A DNA stretch of 64,000 nt from Undaria pinnatifida (GCA_012845835.1 JABAKD010000013.1:9923128-9987127); one strand, 5' to 3'; numbered from the stretch's first letter, positions 35,001-45,559 are shown. Translations and numbers: made by a program. The notes: generated by a model from the sequence alone, not told the origin.

Positions 35001-38000
35001 GCTGCTGCGCTCTCAACCCAACCTATAAACCAGCCAGAAAGTTTAATTCAGCCAACTAACAGCCCGAGCTACTACTAAAGCTGTTTTTGCTCTTACCCGA
35101 TGGTGACGGCGTATTTCTTGACGCTTCGGTGCTCCAGCTCTTCGTAGTACTTCACGCCGTTGTAGTGACACATGAACGCCACACAGGACATGTTCATGAG
35201 GGTCACGATCCCGGGGCCTACTCGCCAGAGCTTCACGACGCTCCAGGGCGCGGGCACGGGGCTGCGGAACTTGGCGTCAATTTTCTGTGCGGGGCCGGTG
35301 AACGGGGGATGGGGACGTTGCAGTATCAAGCATACTGCCAGTATTCCCAGTATCTTGCCAGTATCGGTACTCCAGACTACAACCAAGTACCCCAGGGTCT
35401 AGAATACTGAGTACTAGAATTGGCTAAACTTCACGGCTAGGTACAAGGGTACTAGAGTTATTAATACTCGACTACTGTAGGTGGGTGGCTATGTGCTATG
35501 TAAATGTCAATTACCTGATTGAGTATTTATGAGTAAACACCACACGTCGAGCCACGAAAACTGCTGCCGCGCGAAACCAGGCCCCGCGTTCGTGTCCAAA
35601 TGACCCAAAAACAAATCAGCGATCTTCCAAAAAACAAAACTGACGCCGACTGGTCCAGCCCACTAGACAATAGGTGCCCCAGTCTGGGGCCGTGCAGTGT
35701 GCTGCGGTGCGCTTGCGCTCAAACGCGGCGCACTACGGTACGGGTGGTACGATTTTTTTCCGAGGCTCCTCACTTGAGGAGCTCTATGCCCCCAAACCCC
35801 TCCCTATACTATTTCCAAGCAATTTTGTCCCCAAAAACGGGTTTCCAGTTGTAAAGGCGTTAAACAAGAAAAAACGAGAGGGCAACTCGTTGAGCTTTCC
35901 TCTGCCCTAGGTATAGACTAAGCAATCAACTCGTTTGGGGCTGGTCGGTGTTGCTTGCTCGGTTACATTCGCGGTGGCTACTAAATAACGTTTCTTGTGT
36001 TTAGTTTTTAAGGAGTACTTTTTACGTTGTACCTGGTATATATCGCTCGTAGGAACGTCTGTGTTCCCGCTTTTGAACTTGAGACCCCCCCGGGGTCGTA
36101 AGGGAACAATTTCAGGAAGGGAAACCTGTATCTACCGTAGTGAGTCTACCCACCTGGAAGAAATCGCCCCCTTCCGAGTAAGAGCCGTCCAGGCTGCGCG
36201 TGATGACAAAGCCCACCGTGTACAGGATCGATACTACCCCAACGAAGCTCGTGTACTATTTGTTGCTCCCGCAGCACAAAATCAACAAACGCGCCGGTGA
36301 AACGTGGGGGCGGGCAAGAGAAAACACGCGGCATCGAGGGGTAGCGAGGGAGGTTAGTCTTACACAAAGTATCCCCCTATGCTAGCAAATATATTGGGCA
36401 TAACTGAACGCGTTTTAAGAGCATAAAAGTTTAGCATGATTGTACTTTTAGTTTAAGCTCGTGTGTATTTTGTTGCCCGCGGCACATAATGATGAGCGTG
36501 CCGATGAAAGGTAGAGACGGGCAGGAGAGAACACGCGGCATCGGGGGCAAGGGAGGAAGGCCAATATTCACTACGCTAGCAATTGTTTTGGCACAATTAG
36601 GCGTTTTCACGAGCATACAAGTCCCATGATGGCATTCTATCCCTAAAGCTCGTGCAGTATATGTTGTTCCCCGCAGCACACAGTAAACGTGCCGGGACGT
36701 GAGCGGCGGCGGTCAAGAGAACACGCGAGGCATCGAGTGAACGGGAGGGAGGTGCGTAGAAGGAATGTCACGCGACTAACCCGGGATCAGGGCGGGTAGA
36801 CATACTCATATGTCTGTAGGCCACGGTAGCTCGCGCTGCCGTGGCCATGGCAGCCGTAGGTCGCGGCAGCTTGCCCTGTCGTTGCCACGGCAGCTACCCA
36901 TGGTAGCCGCAGCTTGCGCTGCCGTTGTGACGGCAGCACCGTTATTTCGAAAAGTGACACACGACACGTACATGTGAGTGTGGTGAGCTTAACCCTCTGA
37001 CCAGTGCAAAAGTGTTCGGACTCTAGCTACATGCATTCATCACTTTGTCCCCAAAACCGTGGGTGCAATTCTCAACGGGGTAATGCCTTTACAACTGGAA
37101 ACCCTTTTTTTGACGAATTTACTTGAAGTTAGTATGGGGGATTTTTGGGCTCTAAAGGGGTTAAGCTTCAATTGTACCTATCCGCCTGACCAAGCAAAAA
37201 AACACTGCGCCTTGTCGCCATCGCCGCCCAGAACAAGAGCAACCAAGGCTCATCCAGTCCCATACAGGTGTCGGCGGCGTGGGCTGGAGCAGCACCGCGG
37301 CCGTTGGCCCGCACGTCCGTCAGGGGTCAGGGGTCTATTCGCCCATTTGCAATCAAATAATTATGGCTAATTAATATAAAACAACCCAAAATAACAATAA
37401 TTGAATTAACCCCCTTTTTTACGATTCACATAGACTAATTAGTCAGGGGCTTATTCATCGCCCGAGTGATGGATATCGAATCGGGTGCGATACGATATCG
37501 AAAAAAACGAAGAAAATAACGATAGTCGATACGAGTACGTCATGGGTCGATTCATCGCCCTAGTGATGGATATCGAATCGATTTCGACACGGTATCGGAA
37601 AAAATCGAACATAATAAGAATTAGCATGAAACACACGGAGACGCCAGGGGATGGAGAGCAAAAAGGGCGTTCGATGCCATGTATCGAAAGTTCCAGCTCC
37701 ATCCTTCGATATTAAAATATTTAAAAAATCGATACGATACCCAACACTAACTAGTACCAGTATATATCAAACGCCAACCGACGATTACTTGGGAAAGCCG
37801 ATTCAAAGAGCAATCAAGTGCTTTGGTAGATCACTCAGCAAGCCTTTTCTTAATCTTCGAGCGACGAAACAAGAGGGAAATTAGATAATGTTCCTTCCTT
37901 CCTCTTCGCCTCACGGAGGATCTCAGCGCGTTTCATGGGTCTTGACCCATGAAACGTGACCCATGAAACGTGACCCATGAAACGCGCTGAGGTCCTCCGT

Positions 38001-38594
38001 GAGGCAAAGAGGAAACGTGACCCATGAAACGCGCTGAGGTCCTCCGTGAGGCAAAGAGGAAGCAAGCGGCAAATATCGGAAGTTCGGTATTAAAACATAT
38101 CGCACTTTCGATATCATACCCAACATCAACTCGCATCAGGTACCATCAAATCCTACCCGAGAACAAAGACTAATACTTTCACCTGAAGCGCGGTGAGGCT
38201 CTTTATGTGGAAGAGAGGCAGCAAGGGGCAGACATAGAGAAATCAATAAAAAAAAGCATCAAACTTTCGATACTGTTTTATCAAAGTTTCGATACGATGC
38301 CCAACACCAACTCGTATCAAGCGCTACCACTAACTATTATCATACCAAATGCTACGCGATAAGGACCTCACCTGAAGCGCGCTGAGGTTCTTCATGAGAC
38401 AGAGAGGAAGCAAGGGGCAGATACCGAGCACGACGAGGTCTACCGCCCTCTTCTTCAGGAAGGCGGGCACGAAGGACGCCGAGTTCGCCAGGGCGCTGAA
38501 CAGGTCGCCCGCGAAAGCCATGTAAAAGATGCAGCAACCGAACGTCATCATCGCCACGGCTACTTCAACAACCTGAGGGTGGGGGGCGGGGCGG

Positions 38595-38631
<37 letters not shown>

Positions 38632-40192
38632 TTGCGTCGTGTATCGACCCGAGCTACGGTATCATAGCATTATACCCCAATGGTCACTGCCGTGTTTAGG
38701 CTACCAAGGCGAACTGCCGTGAACCTCACTCAAAAACGGACCTGGAACTACTTCGTTGGCTCAGCCTAACAATCAATATCACGGCGGCGGGACAGCCGCT
38801 TGCGCGAGTGACCCTAAGCCGCGGAAATAAGGTCCTCAGCGTGCTCCCACCACCATAGCCCTACCATAGCCTTGGTCTAGTCGGTTTCATTCTCCGGGGG
38901 AGGCGGGGGGGGGAGGGGCATCGCGTCGTTTAGTTTCGCTATTGTTAATTTTTCCGGGGGATGGGTGGGGAGCGGAGCATTCCACTATTTGTTTCGCTCA
39001 AGTTTAGTTAGGGGCGCGCACGGGTTGGGCGGAGTGAACAACAACAACACTGCCTCTATCACCACGACGACCACGATATACCCCCTTCCACGATAAATGC
39101 ATCTCCTATGACTCACCCGCGCCGTCTCTTTGCCGACAAGGTCAGCCCACAGGCCTGCGAAGGGTCAGCGCTTCGTCCGCCGGCACCACCACCAACACCG
39201 CCGCCACCCCCACCACCGACCCCAACACCACCATTACCAATCACACCACCACCACCAACGACACCATCAACAACATCAACCCCCCCCCCCCTTCCCCCTC
39301 TCGCCCGAAATACGCCTTCCACGACTCACCCAGGCCGTCTCCTTGCCGACTAGGTCAGCCCACAGGCCGCCAAAGGACCAGCGCTTGGTTTTCTGGCACG
39401 CCCTGCCGATGCTAACCATGGTGTAGGCGGAGATAACCCCGAACGCGGCGAGAAGGGCAGGAGCAATCACTAGGCCCGTTCCGCCAACCGCCGCCATGCC
39501 GTACGCCACCGGTAGCATACCTGTTTCGCGCCGTAAAGACATTGCCTATGTTTCGATACCCTGGTATGACAAAGGGGTTCATGTGGCATACTTATTTCGT
39601 GCAGTATTAACAAATTAATTGTAGCGTTATTTTGTAGTTTGTTTAACTTGGCCCAGCTCCGACAAAAAGGTTGATAGTGAAACACTATTTCCTCCTTAGA
39701 TCGTCCACATTAGCCCCTCATGACCTTAAATATAAGAGATTGTTGGATATGCCGCAAAATCACACACACCTTGCAAAGACGAGTGTCGACGAAATCCTCG
39801 ATCTCACAGGTGTAGCACATTTTTAATTCGTAATGAAAACGTCCCAATCTTCCATACTTCGGGGTATACATGGTATTTAATATTCGGTCACATTGGTATG
39901 AATAACGAATACAGTAGGGAACTGCTCTCAGACGACCAACTCTGCCCAAACAATTTGGTTTAGCTTTGGACCGTCAAGGCCTCTGAGACTTAATATTCTA
40001 CTATAGAGTGGGGAGGTCCTTGACAGCTGTCCTTGACGGCTGTCTGTCAAGGGGCAAGAGTGCCGTCTTGTAACCGACACATTTTCTGCTGCTTCTGCGG
40101 TCCAACACGTTTTCGCCGCGCTAACTCGACCCCCGCTCACCGTGCGGGCACAGATCGGCCACGATATTGAGGACTGCCGTCGAGACGGACAT
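31869..40192 (-). CDS. AAAP-family amino acid transporter (SLC38/AVT6-like), 8 exons
   Basis: An integral membrane amino acid transporter. The AAAP family usually drives proton- or sodium-coupled uptake or vacuolar export; the substrate cannot be read here. Exons: 40192-40141, 39520-39330, 38572-38372, 36255-36154, 35284-35097, 34234-33942, 33265-33167, 32056-31869. All introns are GT-AG and all phases join, giving about 437 aa, normal for the family. Motifs in order: STAVLNIVADLCPHGMLPVA (TM1, unwound helix), ISAYTMVSIGRAC, LLPLCLMKNLSALQYTSF, ITRSLDGSYSEGG, FMCHYNGVKYYEELEHRSVK, GFRTFGSAAQTLLLNNY, SLARLATGFSILCGFPL, GAVLGSAANYIIPAVLNL. By eye there are about ten hydrophobic segments. The start is the first Met after an in-frame TAA at 40256-40258; an upstream exon cannot be excluded. 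Introns 2, 3, 5 and 7 carry degraded copies of nearby exon edges. Confidence 0.9.
32275..32575 (-). repeat. Two exon-8 acceptor echoes in intron 7
   Basis: Two degraded copies of the exon 8 start plus the adjoining intron lie near 32275-32390 and 32473-32575, offset about 268 and 468 bp from the real junction. The first still reads VENFIIPVVLDLSLLR in frame. The second keeps CAG before GGTCTG but is frameshifted later. The two echoes share CTCTTCGT where the real exon differs, so they are closer to each other than to it. Confidence 0.75.
33167..33265 (-). CDS. Transporter exon 7
   Basis: 99 nt encoding CIVSMLAVTTTVACNKSEED then VAVIIGLIGAVL, a late TM segment. Acceptor CTCAG, donor GTGAGA. 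Confidence 0.85.
33363..33520 (+). mobile_element. R9 MITE-like element, copy 2, in intron 6
   Basis: Inverse of 5022-5203, with ends GGCTCCCAAT and ATGGGAAGCC. It fills part of transporter intron 6. Confidence 0.75.
33655..33835 (+). mobile_element. R13 inverted-repeat element, intact copy, in intron 6
   Basis: Ends GGTACCCGATTTAAGAGC and GATCTTAAACCGGGTACCCC are inverted repeats. Length 181 bp, non-coding. It serves as the empty-site reference for the copy split at 3586-4370. Confidence 0.7.
33942..34234 (-). CDS. Transporter exon 6
   Basis: The largest exon, 293 nt. Encodes a TM with GFRTFGSAAQTLLLNNY, then SLARLATGFSILCGFPLMF, the family's conserved GYxxFG...NY and R...PL region. Acceptor ACAAG, donor GTACGT. 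Confidence 0.9.
34839..34922 (-). repeat. Exon-5 donor echo in intron 5
   Basis: A degraded copy of the last ~80 nt of exon 5 and its donor, 251 bp from the real donor. ATCAGGTGAGAG keeps a donor-like GT. Coding bases are altered enough to break the frame. Confidence 0.75.
35097..35284 (-). CDS. Transporter exon 5
   Basis: 188 nt. Encodes KIDAKFRSPVPAPW, a TM segment, then FMCHYNGVKYYEELEHRSVK, which matches the family's HYNxxKxYxEL motif. Acceptor CACAG, donor GTAAGA. Confidence 0.9.
35785..35863 (+). mobile_element. R6 MITE copy in intron 4, left end damaged
   Basis: Keeps CCCCAAAAACGGGTTTCCAG and the right end AAGGCGTTAA (TTAA at 35860-35863). The left TTAACCCC end is not preserved. Confidence 0.55.
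36154..36255 (-). CDS. Transporter exon 4
   Basis: 102 nt, 34 codons in phase 0: YTSFVGVVSILYTVGFVITR then SLDGSYSEGGDFFQ. Acceptor TAG, donor GTGGGT. Confidence 0.85.
36243..36750 (-). repeat. Exon-4 acceptor region in three tandem copies
   Basis: The first bases of exon 4 and about 180 bp of the preceding intron occur three times. AGCTCGTG lies at 36246, 36456 and 36647 (spacing 210 and 191). GAACACGCG.GGCATCG-type blocks follow in each. Only the first copy runs into the full exon. Confidence 0.8.
36780..36945. repeat. GCTGCCGTGG/CCACGGCAGC patch
   Basis: Alternating direct and inverted short words around GCCACGGCAGC. Strong secondary structure is expected. Similar words occur near 5660-5710 and 56770. 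Confidence 0.6.
37080..37164 (-). mobile_element. R6 MITE copy in intron 3
   Basis: An 85-bp inverted copy. The right side ends AAAGGGGTTAA (TTAA 37161-37164), and the left side reads GTAATGCCTTTAC, a mutated TTAA end. An R6-like fragment directly precedes it (37030-37079). Confidence 0.65.
37452..37625. repeat. Tandem duplication with GATATCGAATCG core
   Basis: TTCATCGCCC.AGTGATGGATATCGAATCG occurs twice, about 96 bp apart. Confidence 0.7.
37900..38236 (-). repeat. Exon-3 donor echoes in intron 3, one inverted
   Basis: Copies of the exon 3 end lie at about 38179-38236 (189 bp from the real junction), 38026-38085, 37979-38018 and, inverted, 37903-37945. The 38026 copy still reads ICRLLPLCLTEDLSAF against ICPLLPLCLMKNLSAL. 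The inverted copy faces the direct ones across a GACCCATGAAACGT spacer repeated several times and could form a long hairpin. Confidence 0.8.
38372..38572 (-). CDS. Transporter exon 3
   Basis: 201 nt, 67 codons in phase 0. Encodes two hydrophobic segments and ends LLPLCLMKNLSALQ. Acceptor CTCAG, donor GTGAGG. Confidence 0.9.
38598..38629. repeat. G32 homopolymer upstream of exon 3
   Basis: Read on the gene strand it is C32, ending about 25 bp before the exon 3 acceptor. It forms most of the pyrimidine tract. The exact length is vulnerable to sequencing error. Confidence 0.85.
39111..39180 (-). repeat. Exon-2 donor echo in intron 2
   Basis: Copy of the last ~60 nt of exon 2 with its GTGAGTC donor, 213 bp from the original. 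It reads GLWADLVGKETAR, but a TGG codon has become TGA, so it could not replace the exon. CCACCA-type repeats follow (39180-39290). Confidence 0.85.
39330..39520 (-). CDS. Transporter exon 2
   Basis: 191 nt. Two bases complete Gly, then 63 codons: MLPVAYGMAAVGG, a TM segment, ISAYTMVSIGRAC and the cytoplasmic SFGGLWADLVGKETAW. Acceptor ACAG, donor GTGAGT. Confidence 0.9.
39735..39835 (-). repeat. R3 fragment in intron 1
   Basis: Contains CACA..TTGCAAAGACGAGT.TCGACGAAAT.CTCGATCTCACAG, the left end of R3 in inverse orientation. The right half is missing. Confidence 0.6.
40141..40192 (-). CDS. Transporter exon 1
   Basis: 52 nt: MSVSTAVLNIVADLCPH plus one base. Donor GTGAGC. This matches the N-terminal helix of AAAP proteins, and joining it to exon 2 restores the expected helix-Gly-helix order. 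Confidence 0.8.
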
Positions 40193-40299
40193 GTCTCCGT
40201 GCGGATCCGCCTCGTGTGACGCCTGCCGCGATTCCGAGCGAAGCGCCAACGGGCATTATCCATGGCGGGGAGTGGTGGCGGCGGCGACAGGGGTTGGGG

Positions 40300-40600
40300 G
40301 GGGGAAGACGTTAGCGTTAGTGTAAGTTAGCGTTGACGTTATCTTTAGCGATGAATTCAGGTTCAGAAGCAGCGGTAGCGGTAGCGGTAGTGTTGGCATT
40401 CGTGATAGCATGAGCGTTTGCTAAGTTATCGTTAGCGTTAGCAATGCTTCAGCAGTAGCGGTCGCGGCTGGCGTTGGCCGTTGGCGGCGGTGTTGGGAAT
40501 AGCGTTAGCATTACTATTAACAGTTAACGTTGACGTTAGCGGCAGTATTGGAAGTAGCATTAGCGCTAGCGTTAGCCAGTCTGAACACACTGCCCAATCC
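40300..40600. repeat. GTTAGC hexamer-type degenerate repeat
   Basis: Many GTTAGC, GCGTTA and GCGGTA words, upstream of the transporter start. Related words occur in intron 7 near 32065-32190. Confidence 0.65.
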
Positions 40601-41103
40601 ATCAGTCTTGAGGCGACAAACTCAACCACTATTATTAGACTAATACTTCGAAGTACTCATAGTAGAGAGCAGTAGACCTCTAGACTGCTGCATCGCATAC
40701 TTGTTTACACTTCGAACTTGATACGGAAGTTATGGTGTAACGTTGGGAGCGGTATGTAGATTCGTCTACCGTACCCATGAAGAAATGAAAGCTACGAGGA
40801 TCAAATCTATCTTCCATACGAAGTATAATACAAGTACAAGTACCATATCATAGTCATGTGTATCGTACTACAGTAGACTACACATCGTCTCGTGTCATAT
40901 GATATCAACATCACACGCACGTCCTACGCACCTGCTTGGCATGATCTTGAAGTTCGTCGACAACGTTCGGGGCCTCTACCACCACCCCGGAGACTTTGTT
41001 GCCTCTGAAACCACCTCTGATTTCATCGCCACATCGAAGCATCAGATAAAAATCGGCACGCAACAGGTAATATATAGAGCCGGTGCAGGAGGGGGGTGAC
41101 TGG

Positions 41104-41372
41104 GTCAGGGAGGAAATTACGCGAGGTATCTGTCAGCTGTCAGTACGTTCTCGTTCGAAACGCCTCAGCATTGCATTCTGCAATCTGCATTCTGCAACCC
41201 ACAGCAGTAGTTAGTGGGTCTCAATTATCCATCACACGAGGTCGGGAGAAAATTACGCGAGGTATCTGTCAGCTGTCAGCACGTTTTGGTTCGAAACGCC
41301 TCAGCATTGCATTCTGCATTCTGCATTCTGCAACCCACAGCAGTAGTAGTTAGCGGGTCTCAAGTATCCATC
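41104..41372. repeat. Tandem duplication, about 135 bp
   Basis: AAATTACGCGAGGTATCTG through CATTCTGCAACCCACAGCAG to ATCCATCA.GCGAGGTC occurs twice with few changes. A CATTCTGCA micro-repeat lies inside. Confidence 0.85.
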
Positions 41373-42254
41373 ATGCGAGGTCAATTCGATGTCACGCAAC
41401 CGCAGACTGCTGTTTGTATTATCATGACTGAACATCTGGGCAGCAGCAATGACCGGATCAATAACGACGGCTCTCGGTGCTTGACGCACGATCGTACGTT
41501 TAGGCTTCAGAGCTTCCGATGGAAAACATGAAAAATGACGAAAAAAATGAGGGTGACGGCATCGGCTCAGGAAGCAAGCAGCCCGGTAGAAGGCAAATCG
41601 GCGGATGCGTCCGAACTTGCAAAGTAAAGGAGCTGCACGACTCGCGCCCAGCATGGCGATACTCGTGATGCTTCACGCTGCATGATCTTCCCCCACATGG
41701 CAACACACATTATTTGACCGCAATCAAATCGTTGTTGTCGTGGACCCTACACCTGTTGCATGCATGGGTGCCGAGAAGCTTACCAACTCGATTTAAACGT
41801 ACTGCTCGATGTTTACGAGCAACAAGCGGAGCATTATTGATACGAGCATTTCAAACTTCAAACCGGACATTAACGGACTACGACATCCTTCTGTTTTCGG
41901 GGGGGGGAACCGGGGGAGGCTGCGTGACCGTGAAAATATTATGCTCGTTTGACGTTAATGGACCCTCATCATGACTCATGAACATGATCGAAACTCAACC
42001 AGTATGGTACGACTGCAGTATGACAAAAAGATAAGTCAGAGGGTGCTCTTTCTGCCAGCCTGCTGTGACACCGCACGAGCAAGCAGCTGGAAAAACATGA
42101 CAAACATGAGCTTTTCACACGATGAGCCCGTAAGAAAGTGTATCGCATTTAGAATGGAATTTACCAAAGGACGGAGTTCATGCCAAATGCGAAACCATGC
42201 TCGCACCGCTGCTACTGATGTGCTGTCGTACTTTGCGTCCCGAAATTGACATCG

Positions 42255-42548
42255 TCATGGCGCCGACGATCGATCTAGGTCGACGGAAGTGATAACTGTG
42301 ACGCAGTCTAGAGCGGGGGCGCACCTGAGTGCAGCGGCGATGTTCCTGGCAGCAGCGAGGCCCTCGGTTCGATGAGCTGTTTCGACCGGGACAGGTTCTT
42401 TGAAGTGGGAATGCATGTTGGGACCTCTGCCCAGACCAAGAACACCATTGCCCGCAGTAGAAGAAGAGCTCTTCCCTACTAAGGAAACAGCTGTCGTCGT
42501 TTTGACAACGGCATAAAGGCAAGCTATGCCAAGCTTAAGTTTCGTCAT
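42255..42548 (-). CDS. Hypothetical secreted small protein, 97 aa, doubtful
   Basis: From an internal Met the frame begins MTKLKLGIACLYAVVKTTTA, a plausible signal peptide (basic start, hydrophobic core, small residues). A polar, motif-free 70-residue remainder follows. The frame stays open 26 codons further upstream, to 42626. I recognise no family. It could be a single-exon gene or chance. Confidence 0.25.
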   Translation of the reverse strand: MTKLKLGIACLYAVVKTTTAVSLVGKSSSSTAGNGVLGLGRGPNMHSHFKEPVPVETAHRTEGLAAARNIAAALRCAPALDCVTVITSVDLDRSSAP

Positions 42549-42629
42549 CGTACCGAAAGCGCTCCAGGCTCGGCCTGTAGAACACGAGCAATCAATGTGA
42601 CGGGTCAGTGACTGCGAGGAGTCCACAAG

Positions 42630-44655
42630 AAATAGACGCTAAAAGCTTATATGTCCCCGACCCCCGTATTTATAAGCCTCTAAAACATGAAAACCTTTTC
42701 TCGGGTCACCGGACACCGGACACAGACCGGTTCACTCTCGACCAAATCAAGGTATGTGAGTGTTTCGCTTCAACTTGTCTGTAGCAACGGTGTTTTCAGG
42801 CAGCCTTACCGCCCAAGGTTGCCGCGCGCGGCCGCGGCCTAGACTTATCTGAAGCCGCGCGTGAGAAATCCCCCGCCCCCCTCGAAGCATCCTGCTCGGT
42901 GCGCACCACACCGGGAAACGCGTTGGTGGGTGTGTGTGCCCAGTCGTACCCTCTCGGTCTCGCGTGTCCCACGGCAGTAGCTGTAGTTCTCATTGCCGCG
43001 TACGTATCCACCCTTCCTTTCCACCTACAGACGCTCCTCTTCGTTGGGGATCCAGGTTCCCCACTTTTGTCGTCTGCGTCGACCTTTCAGCGCGGTGTCA
43101 GGTTATGGGGGTTGCCTCTCTTGCGTGCTTTTTGCGGTATGGTATAATAGGCTACTTTTTTGTACTTGTACACTTGTACAGCTTATTAGTATTCACTCCC
43201 TATCCATGTATCTCGCAGGAAAAGTGAAAACGGATTTGAAAATGGTGAAAAAAAGATGTTAAAAATCCACTTCCCACCTCGAGAAAGAACGAAAGCACCG
43301 TGGAAAGTACCTCTCTGTCCAGGCCGAAGCTGTTAATCCTGTTGCCTGCTACGGGCTATGGCAATGGGCTATGACCATAGGGTCATAGCACGCAGGTTGG
43401 CTGTGGCCTATGGCCGTGAGAGATGTCAGGAGTCAGGAGACGTGCCTGATGCCTGTCACGGGAAAACGTGCACCCGTCACGGGTGTCGTGCGTAAGGTCG
43501 AATATTGCACACTATAATCTAGTAGTTTGGCGCCCGTCAGGCAATTTTGAGTTTGAAGTTGCTTGTCATGTGTGTCTGAACTGCAGAAGAGGTGGAGGTG
43601 CTTTCTCCGGACGTAGGTATTTGGTGGCGTGCGGCCTGTGTAACGATGTAAGCAAGCAAGAAGGCAGCCTTGCGTACACCCCCCTCGAAGGGTAAGGCCA
43701 GCCAGCTCGGTGCTCGGTGAGGCTTGCACGTGCCAGCAAAAAAAGCTCAAATATCTGGTGCGAAGCTGCATCGCGGAATAGTATCTGATTGTACAGGAGG
43801 TGTACGATCGTACACACGTACCGTCTGAATCATTGTACCAATCTGTACGGAAGTTTAAGAACCGTTTGTCTATTCATAATTATGTCAAAATGGTCCTTAT
43901 GTTTCATGTATATAGTGAGTTGTACTGCTTTTAATAGCCGGTAACTGGTATCTTACTCCATTTCCTTTCCTTTTTCGTTTTTCGCTTTCTTGTCTTTTCT
44001 TTCCTTTTATCTTCTCTTTTCTTTTTTTTCCAATTGACTTGCGTCTGCCGTGCGTATGCGTAGTGATAGGTACTACGTGCAATATATACGTGGTAGTGTT
44101 TCTTGGGTGGCAAGGGGTCAAGTCGGTTTTTACAGGCGCGAGTAGTGAGACGTATGCACCAGTATGGACCTGGCACGTCGTAGGCTGACTCCCGATTTCA
44201 CTTTTATATGATTCTGGTGGAGGCAAGAATTGCGTCAGCTGTGATATATGCTTGTACCACCTTTGGTTTGTTTGTGTTTTTTACCCTGGGGGATTCCTCA
44301 GCTCCAGATTGACTGGAGCCTGTCCTGTGACCACGGACTTGATTATGCGAGTTAATGTGAGAACATTCCGCTTGCAAGTGTTTGAGTGCTGTACATGGTA
44401 TCTGGTATCAAAATGTCGCCCACGCTTCTACCGAACGAGGAACGAGGAAATAGCTCTCGTTTTACACCTCGAGCAAGTCTAGATTGAACTTTTTCCTTTT
44501 TTTTTGTTACTTTGTTTCGAGTATTTTGTCTTGTCACGATGCAGCAGCACTGAACTGCGGACCGCGTTGCTTCAATTGATCGTCTTGCAACCATTCAATC
44601 GGTCGTACTCATTTTGACGTTTTTCAATTTTTGTACCAGGTATATAATAGTCTAC
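42630..44655. other. No recognised gene
   Basis: Contains a GGCTATGGC/GGGCTATGACC word repeat (43350-43420) and a T/C-rich tract (43960-44040). No exon was identified. Confidence 0.35.
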
Positions 44656-44659
44656 GACT

Positions 44660-44945
44660 TACAGGATTCACCTGATAAACTGATGCATCCTTCCACAGCT
44701 GTCAGATTTTGTCCCCCTCAGAAACGGGTTTTATAGTTTCCGCGCATAGACTGCCTAACATCACCCTGTTGACCCTGATAGCTACACTGTAGTTGTAAGG
44801 GGAGTCGCCGACCTATACGTATCCTTAATGAGAACACACAACTCGTAATACGCGCGATCGGAGTATCACACACAGCTTGCAAAGATGAGTTTCGACAAAA
44901 TACTCGATCTCACAGCTGGAGTGTATTTTTATTTTTATAAAATAA
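44660..44945 (-). mobile_element. R3 dispersed element, copy b, near full length
   Basis: Minus-strand copy with both inverted ends (CAGCTGTCAGAT-type at about 44698 and ATCTCACAGCTG at about 44918). Outer flanks seen in other copies (ATCAGTTTATCA-type, AAAATACACTCC) are also kept. TACCAGGTA lies just outside, at 44634. Confidence 0.75.
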
Positions 44946-44979
44946 TAGTCTACTTGGCAGAATGCTTGTCTAGGGTCTT

Positions 44980-45475
44980 ACGGTGCGGTGCGGTGCGGAT
45001 GTTGGTATGTGAGAAGCGTCTAATATAGCAGTGCTTTTTTATTTGGTGTTGATTTTTAGCACCTTGCGGTGCGGTTTGACATGGTAGGGTGCGGTACGGT
45101 TCGGTACGGTTCGGTAAAAACTGGTCAAACGCCGAAAAACCGCATCGCACCGCACCGCTGTACCGTCGTATTAAGTAGTGTAAATCACATGACTTCAAAG
45201 GCCCACGCCTTTTCACGTTTTGGTTTTGTTTTGTGAGAGCCAACAGCAGTCCAACGTACCGTCGTATTAAATAGTGTAAATCGCAGGACTTTACAGGCCC
45301 ACGCCTTTTCACGTTTTGGTTTTGTTTTGTGAGAGCCCAACAGTCCAACGGTGCCGTTCGTTGCGGCAGTGCGTTTTTTGTGTTTTTTAATCCAACGGTG
45401 CAGTGCGGTGCGGTTTTAGTACAGGCAAAATCGTATAATACAGTTTTGGTCGATCTCGCAGCTTCAGTGTATTTT
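44980..45475. repeat. GGTGCGGT and ~90-bp tandem repeats plus R3 fragment
   Basis: Runs of GGTGCGGT and CGGTACGGTT flank two direct copies (about 45162 and 45258) of CCGTCGTATTAA.TAGTGTAAATC...CACGCCTTTTCACG. The 45440-45475 part matches the left end of R3. A 198-aa minus-strand frame is a by-product of the repeats. Confidence 0.75.
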
Positions 45476-45559
45476 TCATATTTCAAATAAAGTGCGATGT
45501 TTTTCGGTAAAACCGCGCTGAACCGCACCGCACCGTACGAAAACACAGCGATTGTGGAA

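Noticed and set aside
39111-39180. An alternative functional copy of transporter exon 2
   Set aside because: A TGG codon has become TGA within the copy and no acceptor or full exon precedes it.
44950-45546. 198-aa minus-strand frame with an internal repeat (LTKQNQNVKRRGP)
   Set aside because: The repeat in the protein is exactly the DNA tandem repeat; no motif is present.
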